DNA from: Catenovulum agarivorans YM01
GTDB lineage: Bacteria > Pseudomonadota > Gammaproteobacteria > Enterobacterales > Alteromonadaceae
Direction: 5' to 3'
Length of the DNA stretch: 64,000 nucleotides
NCBI RefSeq assembly: GCF_000281085.1
Contig: NZ_JH767531.1
Coordinates: 84,017-148,016 of the forward strand
The notes under the pieces were generated by a model. That model saw nothing but the letters and a program-made list of their open reading frames with translations. It made no database searches and was not told the origin of the DNA. Position 1 is the stretch's first letter. The number at the start of each line of letters is the position of its first letter. Below, one piece after another: positions 1 to 9,120 of this stretch. The translations under genes and the position numbers were made by a program.

Positions 1-754
<754 letters not shown>

Positions 755-3700
755 ATGAATTTCTGCCAAATTACCAAACCTGCATTACCGAAAAATAGTT
801 CGGACCATATTCAATGGGGCAATTTAAAAGGCAGCAGTGCTGCGTTTGCTATTAGCCAATTGAGCCAACAACAAAAGTCGCCTGTGTTGGTGGTTACGCC
901 TGACACTGCGTCTGCGCTAAAAATGCATGCAGAAATTGATTCGCTGTTAAAAGAACACAAACAAAACGCGCATTTTTTCCCTGATTGGGAAACTTTAGCC
1001 TACGACACCTTTTCACCACATCAAGACATTATTTCGCAGCGTTTGCACACTTTGCATAATTTACAGCAGCGCAGCGGTGTTTATATTGTATCCATAAATA
1101 CGCTGATGATGCGTATGGCGCCGGTTGATTTTATTGGTCAATACAGCCTTATTTTAAACCAAGGTGATAAGTTAGATATCGACTCTATGCGTGGTCGATT
1201 AGTACAATCAGGTTATCGTTTGGTTGACCAAGTAATGGAACATGGCGAATTTAGTATTCGAGGCTCATTGCTCGACCTTTACCCTATGGGGAGCAATCAG
1301 CCGTATCGAATAGATTTTTTTGATGATGAAGTAGACTCAATTCGAGTATTCGACCCGGAAACGCAGCGCAGTGGCGATACAATTAAAACAGTTGATTTAT
1401 TGCCAGCGCACGAATTTCCAACTGATGATGCTGGCATAGAAAAATTCCGCCAAAACTGGCGCGCGCAATTTGAACCAAGTACAGATAAAGAATCGATTTA
1501 TTATCAAGTCAGTAAAAAAATCATGCCGGCGGGCATTGAGTATTATTTACCACTGTTTTTTGAACAAACCAGTAGTTTGTTTGAGCATTTACCAGCACAA
1601 ACCACTATTTTATTTACTGACAAAATACAGGCTGCCGCAACGCATTTTATCGACGAAGTTAATAAAAGATATGAAAACCGCCGTTTTGATAAATCGCGTC
1701 CGTTATTAGAGCCTAAACAACTATTTTTATCGGTTGACCAATTATTTTCTGGCCTCAAACAATTCGCTCGAATTGAATTTACCAGCCAAAATTTAGATGA
1801 AAAATCTGGCCGTTTTAACTTTTTAATTGAAGCAATTGACGACATTGCTGTAGATGCCAAACTGGCAAAACCGTACGACAAGCTCAATCGCTACTTAGCA
1901 CAAAACGCAGCACGCACCTTATATGTGGTGGAATCGCAAGGTCGTCGCGAAACTTTATTAGAGCTACTCAAACAAAATAAAATAAAACCAACTACCTATC
2001 AGTCGGTCAGTAACTTCTTAAAAAATACCGCGGAAGCTGGCATTGTTGTTGCCGATTTAGAGCACAGCTTTTTAGCTGAAATCGACGGCAAAAAAATTGC
2101 TTTTGTTACCGAAACTGAACTACTTGGTAATGTTGTTAGCCAAAGGCGTCGCCGTTCAAGTGTGCGTGGGCAAACAGGTAGTACAGACTCGGTTGTTAAA
2201 AACCTTGCTGAGTTATCCGTCGGCCAGCCGGTAGTACATTTAGATCATGGTGTTGGTCGCTATTTAGGCTTACAAACAATTGATGCTGCGGGTGTACCCA
2301 CTGAGTTTGTTACCATTGAATATGCTGATTCAAAACTATATGTACCAGTTTCGTCATTACATCTAATCGCCCGTTATACAGGTGGTGATGTTGACAACGC
2401 GCCGCTGAATAAACTCAGCAGTGACGCATGGGAAAAAGCCAAACGCAAAGCGTTAGAAAAAGTCCGCGACGTTGCCGCAGAACTTTTAGATATCTATGCG
2501 CGCCGCAATGCTAAGCCTGGTTATCCGTTTAAAATAGATGCAGACCAATACCGTCAATTCTCGGCAGGTTTTCCGTTTGAAGAAACTCAAGACCAACTAG
2601 ATGCCATTCAAAATGTACTAGCTGACATGCAGCAACCTATAGCTATGGATAGGCTAGTTTGTGGCGACGTTGGTTTTGGTAAAACTGAAGTGGCCATGCG
2701 TGCGGCTTTTGTTTCGGTAAACGAAGGCAAACAAGTTGCAGTGTTAGTGCCAACTACCCTACTTGCGCAGCAACATTATGAAAACTTTAAAGACAGATTT
2801 GCCGACTGGCCTGTGCAAGTAGAAGTATTATCACGCTTTAAAAGTGCTAAACAACAAAATGAAGCTTTGGCCAAATTAAAAGATGGAAAAGTCGACATTA
2901 TTATTGGCACACACAAGTTACTTTCAAAAGACGTACAGTTTGCTGATTTAGGTTTATTAATTGTTGATGAAGAACACAGGTTCGGCGTTAAACAAAAAGA
3001 ATTGATTAAATCGCGCCGTGCTGATGTGGATATTTTAACCCTTACCGCCACGCCAATTCCGCGAACGCTCAACATGGCCATGAGTGGTATGCGCGATTTA
3101 TCTATTATCGCCACGCCACCGAAAAAACGTTTATCAGTTAAAACCTTTGTGCGCCAGTCAGACGACAGCTTAATTAAAGAAGCAATTTCACGTGAAATTA
3201 TGCGTGGTGGTCAGGTGTACTTCTTACACAACTCAGTAGAGACGATAGAAAAAACTGCACAAAATGTACGTGAGTTAGTACCCGAAGCAAATGTTGTAGT
3301 GGCACATGGGCAAATGCGTGAACGTGAGCTTGAACACGTAATGTCTGATTTTTATCACCAAAGGTACAATGTGCTTGTCTGTACCACTATTATTGAAACA
3401 GGTATCGACATTCCAAGCGCCAACACCATAATTATTGACCGCGCCGATAACTTTGGTTTGGCGCAATTACACCAATTGCGTGGCCGTGTTGGCCGTTCGC
3501 ATCACCAAGCTTATGCCTATTTAATGACACCGCACGTTAAACGCATGACCAAAGATGCACTTAAGCGTTTAGAGGCAATTGAACAATTAGAAGATTTAGG
3601 TGCAGGTTTTGCCCTTGCAACACACGATTTAGAAATTCGTGGTGCAGGTGAATTGTTGGGCGAAGACCAAAGTGGTCAAATTACCTCTATTGGTTTCTCA

Positions 3701-4228
3701 CTATATATGGAAATGTTAGAGCAAGCGGTTAATGCATTAAAAGAAGGCAAAGAGCCTTCGCTTGATTCAGTATTACAAAACCAAACCGAAATCGAGCTGC
3801 GTATTCCTGCGCTGTTGCCAGATGATTATATTACTGACGTCAATATGCGATTGTCCTTGTATAAACGCCTAGCAAGTTGCCAAAACAATGAAGAGTTAGA
3901 CGACTTCCAAATTGAGTTAATCGACCGTTTTGGTTTATTGCCAGATGCGGCGAAAAACCTAATAAAAGTGAACCAATTAAAACTACTAGCAGCCAAAGCT
4001 GGTATTAAGAAAATTGATGTGGGGCCAAAAGGTGGTTTATTAGAATTTAGCCAGAATACCAAAGTAAGCCCAGCCTTTATTATTGGTTTAATTCAAGCAC
4101 AACCTAGGATTTACTCAATGTCAGGTGCAGACAAATTAAGATTCAATATTGAAACTGAAGATACCCGTGACCGCATCAAGCTGGTAGAATCTATGTTAAA
4201 CGAATTTGCGCAACAATCTAAAGGCTAA
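755..4228 (+). CDS. mfd: Transcription-repair coupling factor Mfd
   Basis: Mfd removes RNA polymerase stalled at DNA damage and recruits UvrA, coupling repair to transcription. The 1157 residues match the usual length. In order: a UvrB-like N-terminal region (about 1-350); the RNA-polymerase-interacting CarD-like domain (about 485-545, VVHLDHGVGRYLGLQ); a RecG-like motor with Walker A GDVGFGKTEVA near 636, DEEH box VDEEHRFG near 735, LTATPIPRTL near 762 and RGRVGRSHHQAYAYL near 908; and the C-terminal UvrA-masking domain. The start is ATG 755, with only a weak ribosome binding site. csiV follows 8 bases after the stop, an arrangement also known in Vibrio. No sign of damage. Confidence 0.98.
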   Translation: MNFCQITKPALPKNSSDHIQWGNLKGSSAAFAISQLSQQQKSPVLVVTPDTASALKMHAEIDSLLKEHKQNAHFFPDWETLAYDTFSPHQDIISQRLHTLHNLQQRSGVYIVSINTLMMRMAPVDFIGQYSLILNQGDKLDIDSMRGRLVQSGYRLVDQVMEHGEFSIRGSLLDLYPMGSNQPYRIDFFDDEVDSIRVFDPETQRSGDTIKTVDLLPAHEFPTDDAGIEKFRQNWRAQFEPSTDKESIYYQVSKKIMPAGIEYYLPLFFEQTSSLFEHLPAQTTILFTDKIQAAATHFIDEVNKRYENRRFDKSRPLLEPKQLFLSVDQLFSGLKQFARIEFTSQNLDEKSGRFNFLIEAIDDIAVDAKLAKPYDKLNRYLAQNAARTLYVVESQGRRETLLELLKQNKIKPTTYQSVSNFLKNTAEAGIVVADLEHSFLAEIDGKKIAFVTETELLGNVVSQRRRRSSVRGQTGSTDSVVKNLAELSVGQPVVHLDHGVGRYLGLQTIDAAGVPTEFVTIEYADSKLYVPVSSLHLIARYTGGDVDNAPLNKLSSDAWEKAKRKALEKVRDVAAELLDIYARRNAKPGYPFKIDADQYRQFSAGFPFEETQDQLDAIQNVLADMQQPIAMDRLVCGDVGFGKTEVAMRAAFVSVNEGKQVAVLVPTTLLAQQHYENFKDRFADWPVQVEVLSRFKSAKQQNEALAKLKDGKVDIIIGTHKLLSKDVQFADLGLLIVDEEHRFGVKQKELIKSRRADVDILTLTATPIPRTLNMAMSGMRDLSIIATPPKKRLSVKTFVRQSDDSLIKEAISREIMRGGQVYFLHNSVETIEKTAQNVRELVPEANVVVAHGQMRERELEHVMSDFYHQRYNVLVCTTIIETGIDIPSANTIIIDRADNFGLAQLHQLRGRVGRSHHQAYAYLMTPHVKRMTKDALKRLEAIEQLEDLGAGFALATHDLEIRGAGELLGEDQSGQITSIGFSLYMEMLEQAVNALKEGKEPSLDSVLQNQTEIELRIPALLPDDYITDVNMRLSLYKRLASCQNNEELDDFQIELIDRFGLLPDAAKNLIKVNQLKLLAAKAGIKKIDVGPKGGLLEFSQNTKVSPAFIIGLIQAQPRIYSMSGADKLRFNIETEDTRDRIKLVESMLNEFAQQSKG

Positions 4229-4236
4229 CAATAAAG

Positions 4237-5691
4237 ATGGACAGGCTGTCTAAATTGAATTCACTCAAATTAAGCTTATTAATTGCAGGCCTTGGATTAT
4301 TCTGCGGCAATTCGGCAGCCATAGCCGCCGATAAAGAACGTTGGTTCGAAATTGAATTATTAATATTCGCCCACAACCCGTCGGACGAAAATATTAATGA
4401 AGAATATCAACCGCAGATCAAACCTATATTGGTGAATAAAGCGCGCGATTTAATTAGTCCAGTATTTCAGCCTGATCCGCAGCAACTACGCAAATTCTTA
4501 CCACAATGTGCGGATGCAACACCCTATTTGCCCCCTTTGCAGTTGCCTGCAACTGCTGATTATCAAGGCCCGGCTGAGTCGTTCGCATCTAGTGAAAATG
4601 CCAGTTATTACGCGGGTATTTCGCAAAATGGCGCAAGTTTTTCTGACGATACAGCATTTACGTCGTCACAAAACCAAACAGAAGAAAGCAGAACAGGTGC
4701 TGACACTGCTGAAGGTGGATTAGCAATAGAGCAGTCTAACGTGCCTACTTTTGCTTTAACAATTGAGCGCCCTGTTGATATTCAGCAACTGACATTTCCT
4801 GTTGATGCACCAAGCTGGTTATACCCAATACACTGTTACCAGCCAACAGCCAGTGTGTTAAACCCTGACAGAGAAATATTAGACGAAGCGGATAACAGTG
4901 TGTATTGGTCACAAATGCCAACACGCATTACTCAACATGTAGACGAATATTCAACCGAGCCTTACTTGTTAAACTCTGAACTTTTGGCCTTTACCGAGCT
5001 AGCCACTAAGTTTAGATGGCGTAAAGACATTCGCACACTCATGCATATGGCTTGGCGTCAGCCAGTTAAAGCAGAAAACCAAGAAATACCTTGGCGCATA
5101 TACGCTGGCAACAATTATTCAAAAGAATACAGCTATTATGGCGAACCCATTGTTGCTGAGAAGTTTGAAAGCGAACAACAAGTAACTGGCATCCAGCCGA
5201 TTGAAGTGAATGAAAACGACCCAGTATTAAACTTGTCGTCTGAGCAGTCCCTTAAACACCAAAGCATTTTAAATAATATTCAGCAGGTTTTAGATAAAGT
5301 CGACTCTAATACTTGGTCAATTGAAAATGCACTCAAAGACAAACAAGCACTGGAATGGCAACAACAGCAACAAATAGCTGGTACGCCCAAACAAACTTGG
5401 CAGTTAGATGGTTTATTTAAAATATACCTGCGCCACTATTTGTTTATTGAAACCGAGTTTAACATTAGAAAAGTTGGCCCTCATCCAGAAAAAGTAATGG
5501 CGGATGACACAATTAAAGCGACAGATAATCCAGCAGGGTTAGATTTAGCCGACACTTTTTTATACCCCTATTACTTTAAACAGAATAAACGTATTCGCTC
5601 GACTGAAATTCATTATTTTGATCACCCACATATGGGTATAGTTTTACAAGTAAGGCGCTATACCCCACCAAACCAACCACAGGCAGATTAG
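4237..5691 (+). CDS. csiV: CsiV-family periplasmic cell-shape protein
   Basis: 484 residues with a signal peptide (about 1-30, ending SAAIAA) followed by the motif RWFEIELLIFAHN. That motif marks the CsiV family, known from Vibrio as a peptidoglycan-associated factor needed for cell-shape integrity with D-amino acids and LpoA. The C-terminus (LYPYYFKQNKRIRSTEIHYFDHPHMGIVLQVRRYTPP) also fits. The middle (about 100-165) is low-complexity, rich in Ser, Ala, Glu and Gln, and is probably a linker. It starts 8 bases after mfd, so co-transcription is likely. Family assignment rests on the two conserved ends and the mfd-csiV gene order; molecular function is only partly known. Confidence 0.8.
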   Translation: MDRLSKLNSLKLSLLIAGLGLFCGNSAAIAADKERWFEIELLIFAHNPSDENINEEYQPQIKPILVNKARDLISPVFQPDPQQLRKFLPQCADATPYLPPLQLPATADYQGPAESFASSENASYYAGISQNGASFSDDTAFTSSQNQTEESRTGADTAEGGLAIEQSNVPTFALTIERPVDIQQLTFPVDAPSWLYPIHCYQPTASVLNPDREILDEADNSVYWSQMPTRITQHVDEYSTEPYLLNSELLAFTELATKFRWRKDIRTLMHMAWRQPVKAENQEIPWRIYAGNNYSKEYSYYGEPIVAEKFESEQQVTGIQPIEVNENDPVLNLSSEQSLKHQSILNNIQQVLDKVDSNTWSIENALKDKQALEWQQQQQIAGTPKQTWQLDGLFKIYLRHYLFIETEFNIRKVGPHPEKVMADDTIKATDNPAGLDLADTFLYPYYFKQNKRIRSTEIHYFDHPHMGIVLQVRRYTPPNQPQAD

Positions 5692-5806
5692 CTTTTATTG
5701 GGGTTGATCCTAATCAAATCATCCCCAGTATTAATAACATCCGGAAATAAAAAACGATCCTTAGATCAAGGAGAAAGTTATTTGCCAACGGAATTCACCA
5801 ACTGAT

Positions 5807-6862
5807 TTGGGTTATGCCCAATATATACACTACCTAGTCCCCTGCCTGATAGTTTTTACGCTTGTCAGCAGCCTAGCGCTTGCTCGTGATTTATTTTTGC
5901 CACTGGTGTTGGCCAGTTTGTTGGCGCTATTGTTATCGCCATCCGTCAAATTCTTGCACAATATCGGTTTGCCGAAATTTTTAAGCAGTTTGATCATGAC
6001 TCTTTTTTCAGCACTTGCGATGTTTTCAAGTGTTTGGGTGGCCGTACCGGCAATGGCTAAATGGATGCAAACAGCCCCTGAAAAAATAAAAGCAGCGATA
6101 GAAGCAGACAAACAAATTCAGTCAACTATAGATAAACTGCAAGAAACCTCGGAAAAAGTAGACGAAATGGTGGCTGATTTAGTCGAAAACTCAGCCGAAA
6201 CCAGCATAGTGATAGATAATCAAGCTGGCTGGGTAGACCAAATATTTACTGGGTTACAAACAAGTTTTGGTGTACTCATTATTGTCTTAACACTCACCTT
6301 ATTTATGCTCAATAACGGTGGTGAATTACTGCACAACTTAACCAAACTGTCGAACAACCGGCAAACTCGCCGCCGTGCAATCAAATTATTTAGAAGGTTA
6401 CGCACAGAAGTTGGCCGCTATCTCGCTACGGTTTTAATAATCAATTTAATCTGTGGTTTGTTAACTAGTTTAATTGTGTGGTATTTCGATTTACCCATGC
6501 CTTGGGTTTGGCTAGTACTGGTTACTTTATTGCGTTTTATTCCCTACATAGGTGTCGCTGTAATTTGTGCGCTTATGTTTGTAATTAGTGTCAGCCAAAT
6601 GCAGGCCGTGTTGCCTGCGCTCATGCCGGTTGGGGCATTTTTGTTATTAACCAATATTACTGGCATGTTAATCGACCCATATGTTCATGGTATTCGCTTA
6701 CGTATAAACCCAATTATTGTATTTGCAGCAGTTTTGTTTTGGGCTTGGTTATGGGGCATTGCTGGCGCGATTGTGGCAGTACCCATGTTAACCATATTGT
6801 CGGTAACCGCGAGAACACTTGAATGGCAATCAGTTAATCAAATTATGGAGGGACGTAAATAA
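5807..6862 (+). CDS. AI-2E family (PerM-like) transporter
   Basis: About 350 residues, an integral membrane protein of the AI-2E/PerM family (PF01594). Two hydrophobic helices open the protein (about 8-40), a third spans about 55-75, a soluble coiled segment covers about 85-150, and several helices follow. Family hallmarks near the end are FIPYIGVAV, DPYVHGIRLRINPIIVF and WLWGIAGAIVAVPML. Members export small molecules or ions; the substrate cannot be told. Start choice is uncertain. TTG 5807 has no ribosome binding site, whereas a good AAGGAG (5768-5773) sits 6 bases before an in-frame ATT at 5780-5782, a rare start codon. The next gene begins at the overlapping stop (TAATG), so translation is coupled. 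Confidence 0.85.
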   Translation: MGYAQYIHYLVPCLIVFTLVSSLALARDLFLPLVLASLLALLLSPSVKFLHNIGLPKFLSSLIMTLFSALAMFSSVWVAVPAMAKWMQTAPEKIKAAIEADKQIQSTIDKLQETSEKVDEMVADLVENSAETSIVIDNQAGWVDQIFTGLQTSFGVLIIVLTLTLFMLNNGGELLHNLTKLSNNRQTRRRAIKLFRRLRTEVGRYLATVLIINLICGLLTSLIVWYFDLPMPWVWLVLVTLLRFIPYIGVAVICALMFVISVSQMQAVLPALMPVGAFLLLTNITGMLIDPYVHGIRLRINPIIVFAAVLFWAWLWGIAGAIVAVPMLTILSVTARTLEWQSVNQIMEGRK

Positions 6863-7869
6863 TGAATAACTCATATATTCAACCAGACAGATTAACCACG
6901 GAGCAACACGAGCGCCGAGTTGGTTTTGAACTTGAGTTTGCCAGTGTCACTATAGCTGAAGTCGCCAGTGCTATTGCCAATGTATTTCACAGCAAAACAG
7001 AATATGTAACGGATACTGATTACAAAATTAATGTTGAACAGCTTGGTAAGTTCACCGTTGAACTCGACTGGCAATACGCACAAATTAAGGCGCAACAACG
7101 CGCATCTAACACCAATCACAACAAATCTGAATTAGATGTAGCGGGCGAAAAAATTCAACAATGGATCACAGAATTATCGACCAGTGTTGTTCCAACAGAA
7201 GTTGTTTGCCCACCTATACAGATTAGCCAATTACATCAGTTAGATAAAATGGTCAATGTACTACGCAAACTAGGCGCAAGTGGTACCAATGAATCGGCCA
7301 TTTATGCGTTTGGCGTACATATCAACCCTGAGCTGCCAGACCTGTCAGCAAAAACAATTATTGCTTATCTGCAAGCTTTTTGTATTGCGCAAGATTGGTT
7401 AATTAAACAACATCAGGTGGACTTAAGCCGCAGGGTCATGCCGTATATTGAAAAATACAGCAAAAGTTATATCGACACAGTATTGCGATACAGCAGCGAA
7501 ACGCCGTATCAAACACTTGTAGAGGATTATTTAACCTTTAATCCTAGCCGCAATAGAGCACTCGACTTACTGCCGCTATTTAAGCACATTGATGCGCAGC
7601 CTATTGATGCGAAATTACCACACGAAAAAATTAATACGCGGCCAACCTTTCATTATCGTTTGCCGAATTGCCAAATAAATGAAACTGATTGGCAACTATC
7701 TCGCTGCTGGAATATTTGGTGTGTTGTCGAGAAAATTGCTTCCACACCCGAGCTGTTACAGAGTTTAATCAACGAATATCAACAACAATCTGTCATTGAT
7801 AAAGCAATAGGAAATAATCCATGTTTTGCACAGCTAAATCAAATTTATCAAGACCTGTTATCGGCGTAA
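6862..7869 (+). CDS. Amidoligase-family enzyme (COOH-NH2 ligase fold)
   Basis: 335 residues resembling Amidoligase_2 (PF12224), a glutamine-synthetase-fold family predicted to form amide bonds with ATP. The signature RRVGFELEFASV at about 18-29 (acidic, metal-binding) is followed by FTVELDWQYAQ, a TEVVCPPIQI strand with basic and acidic residues, GVHINPELP near 150, and a helical C-terminal half. Family knowledge from comparative genomics: these enzymes occur beside a class I glutamine amidotransferase and are proposed to make or trim a peptide or glutamyl product. Both conditions hold here: the next gene is such an amidotransferase, overlapping by 49 bases. The substrate is unknown. It overlaps the upstream transporter stop by one base. 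Confidence 0.8.
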   Translation: MNNSYIQPDRLTTEQHERRVGFELEFASVTIAEVASAIANVFHSKTEYVTDTDYKINVEQLGKFTVELDWQYAQIKAQQRASNTNHNKSELDVAGEKIQQWITELSTSVVPTEVVCPPIQISQLHQLDKMVNVLRKLGASGTNESAIYAFGVHINPELPDLSAKTIIAYLQAFCIAQDWLIKQHQVDLSRRVMPYIEKYSKSYIDTVLRYSSETPYQTLVEDYLTFNPSRNRALDLLPLFKHIDAQPIDAKLPHEKINTRPTFHYRLPNCQINETDWQLSRCWNIWCVVEKIASTPELLQSLINEYQQQSVIDKAIGNNPCFAQLNQIYQDLLSA

Positions 7870-8507
7870 CAGGCAATGCCAAGCGTATTTCGCCATCGTG
7901 GCAGTGTATTCGCTTGTCGATATTTTTGGCTGGCGGCCGCGCGAAACGTATCAGCATTAAAACACCGCAAAAGCAGCGCAATTTTGCCGCTTTGGTGATC
8001 AGTGGCGGGGATGATATTCACCCCTCTTTATACGGCGGCGAAGTCATGGAAAAAGCCAGCTATGATCGCAAACGCGATGCGCTCGAAATGCATTACATTA
8101 AGTATGCTTTAAAAAACAATAAGCCTCTACTGGGTATTTGCCGTGGCTATCAGCTTATAAATGTTGTTTGTGGTGGCAGCTTATATCCTGATATTAGGCC
8201 TATGCGTAGAAAAACGTCCAATAAAAGTATGTTATTAGCACGCAAACCGGTCAGACTTAAAGCGGATTCTAAATTGGCAAAAATTGTTGGTAAAACCCAT
8301 CTAAAAGTAAATAGTTTGCATCATCAAGCAATTAATACCCTAGGTAACAACTTGGTCGCAACTGCTTTTGATGCGGATAACTTTATTCAAGCAATTGAAG
8401 CAGCCAACAATCAAGCTATATTGGGTGTACAATGGCATCCTGAATATTTGCTCTACAAAAAAAGCCAGCGCAGACTATTTCGCTGGTTGGTTAACACATC
8501 CAAATAA
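7821..8507 (+). CDS. Class I glutamine amidotransferase / gamma-glutamyl hydrolase-like peptidase
   Basis: 228 residues of the PF07722 (PuuD-like) family, which cleaves gamma-glutamyl amide bonds. Seen directly: PVIGVTG at the start, ISGGDDIHPSLYGGE for the oxyanion region, the nucleophile elbow GICRGYQ (Cys about 107), SLHHQAIN, and the catalytic His in GVQWHPEYL. ATG 7821 is preceded by AGGA (7809-7812) at good spacing, so the 49-base overlap with the amidoligase looks real and implies coupled expression. The natural inference is that it hydrolyses, or supplies ammonia for, the amide made by its neighbour. No transmembrane segment or signal peptide, so cytoplasmic. Confidence 0.85.
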   Translation: MFCTAKSNLSRPVIGVTGNAKRISPSWQCIRLSIFLAGGRAKRISIKTPQKQRNFAALVISGGDDIHPSLYGGEVMEKASYDRKRDALEMHYIKYALKNNKPLLGICRGYQLINVVCGGSLYPDIRPMRRKTSNKSMLLARKPVRLKADSKLAKIVGKTHLKVNSLHHQAINTLGNNLVATAFDADNFIQAIEAANNQAILGVQWHPEYLLYKKSQRRLFRWLVNTSK

Positions 8508-8516
8508 ACTTAATTT

Positions 8517-8954
8517 ATGCTTAGTTACCTCACACTGTTTTTTAGCTCATTTTTAGCCGCAACTATTTTGCCTTTTTATTCGGAAGTGTTTTTGTTTGCT
8601 ATGGTGCAACAGGGGCTACCTGGTTGGAGTTTAGTTGCCACAGCCTCTTTAGGAAATACTTTAGGCTCAGTTGTTAACTGGTATTTAGGCCGCTATCTAC
8701 TTAAATATCAGCATAAAAAGTGGTTTTATTTTAAACAATCACAAATAGAAAAATCGCAAAAGTGGTTTGAGCGTTATGGAAAATGGAGCTTATTATTCGC
8801 TTGGCTACCAGTCGGTGGAGACGTTTTAACTTTAATTGCCGGTATGCTTAAAATTCGCTTAAGCACTTTTATTATATTGGTTGGAATTGGCAAAACTTTG
8901 CGTTACATCAGCGTGCTGTATTTTGCGCAACTTGCACAATACATATTGAATTAA
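8517..8954 (+). CDS. YqaA-family small membrane protein (DedA/VTT-like)
   Basis: 145 residues with four hydrophobic stretches. The motif FYSEVFLFAM near the start, GNTLGSVVNWYLGRYL at about 45-60 and the segment WLPVGGDVLTLIAGMLKI at about 97-114 are characteristic of YqaA, a short relative of the DedA/SNARE-associated (VTT) membrane proteins, some of which flip lipids. It starts 9 bases after the amidotransferase stop and probably ends the transporter-amidoligase-amidotransferase operon. Function within that operon is unknown. The frame is intact and of normal family length. Confidence 0.8.
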   Translation: MLSYLTLFFSSFLAATILPFYSEVFLFAMVQQGLPGWSLVATASLGNTLGSVVNWYLGRYLLKYQHKKWFYFKQSQIEKSQKWFERYGKWSLLFAWLPVGGDVLTLIAGMLKIRLSTFIILVGIGKTLRYISVLYFAQLAQYILN

Positions 8955-9015
8955 CCTCCCTTGTAAAAAAGTGAAATCCCTTTCCAAATACATACAAACG
9001 AACTTAAACAAACGA

Positions 9016-9049
9016 TAGATAATTTAGCTTGGTAGACTTAAATTATCTA
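9016..9049. terminator. AT-rich hairpin between convergent genes
   Basis: TAGATAATTTA at 9016-9026 pairs with TAAATTATCTA at 9039-9049 across a 12-base loop, lying between the convergent yqaA and kef-type genes. It could end transcription from both sides, but the stem is AT-only and no T-run follows, so termination is only a guess. Confidence 0.3.
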
Positions 9050-9120
9050 AAGTTACCTGTCACAAGGCAGAAACAATATAACAACATTTATATAGTAATA
9101 CAATACCACTTTAGTGTTTT

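Noticed and set aside
9052-9063. GTTACCTGTCAC, similar to the TGTTACAGGTAACA palindrome
   Set aside because: Single 11/12 match in an AT-rich gap 23 kb from the module, with one arm broken.
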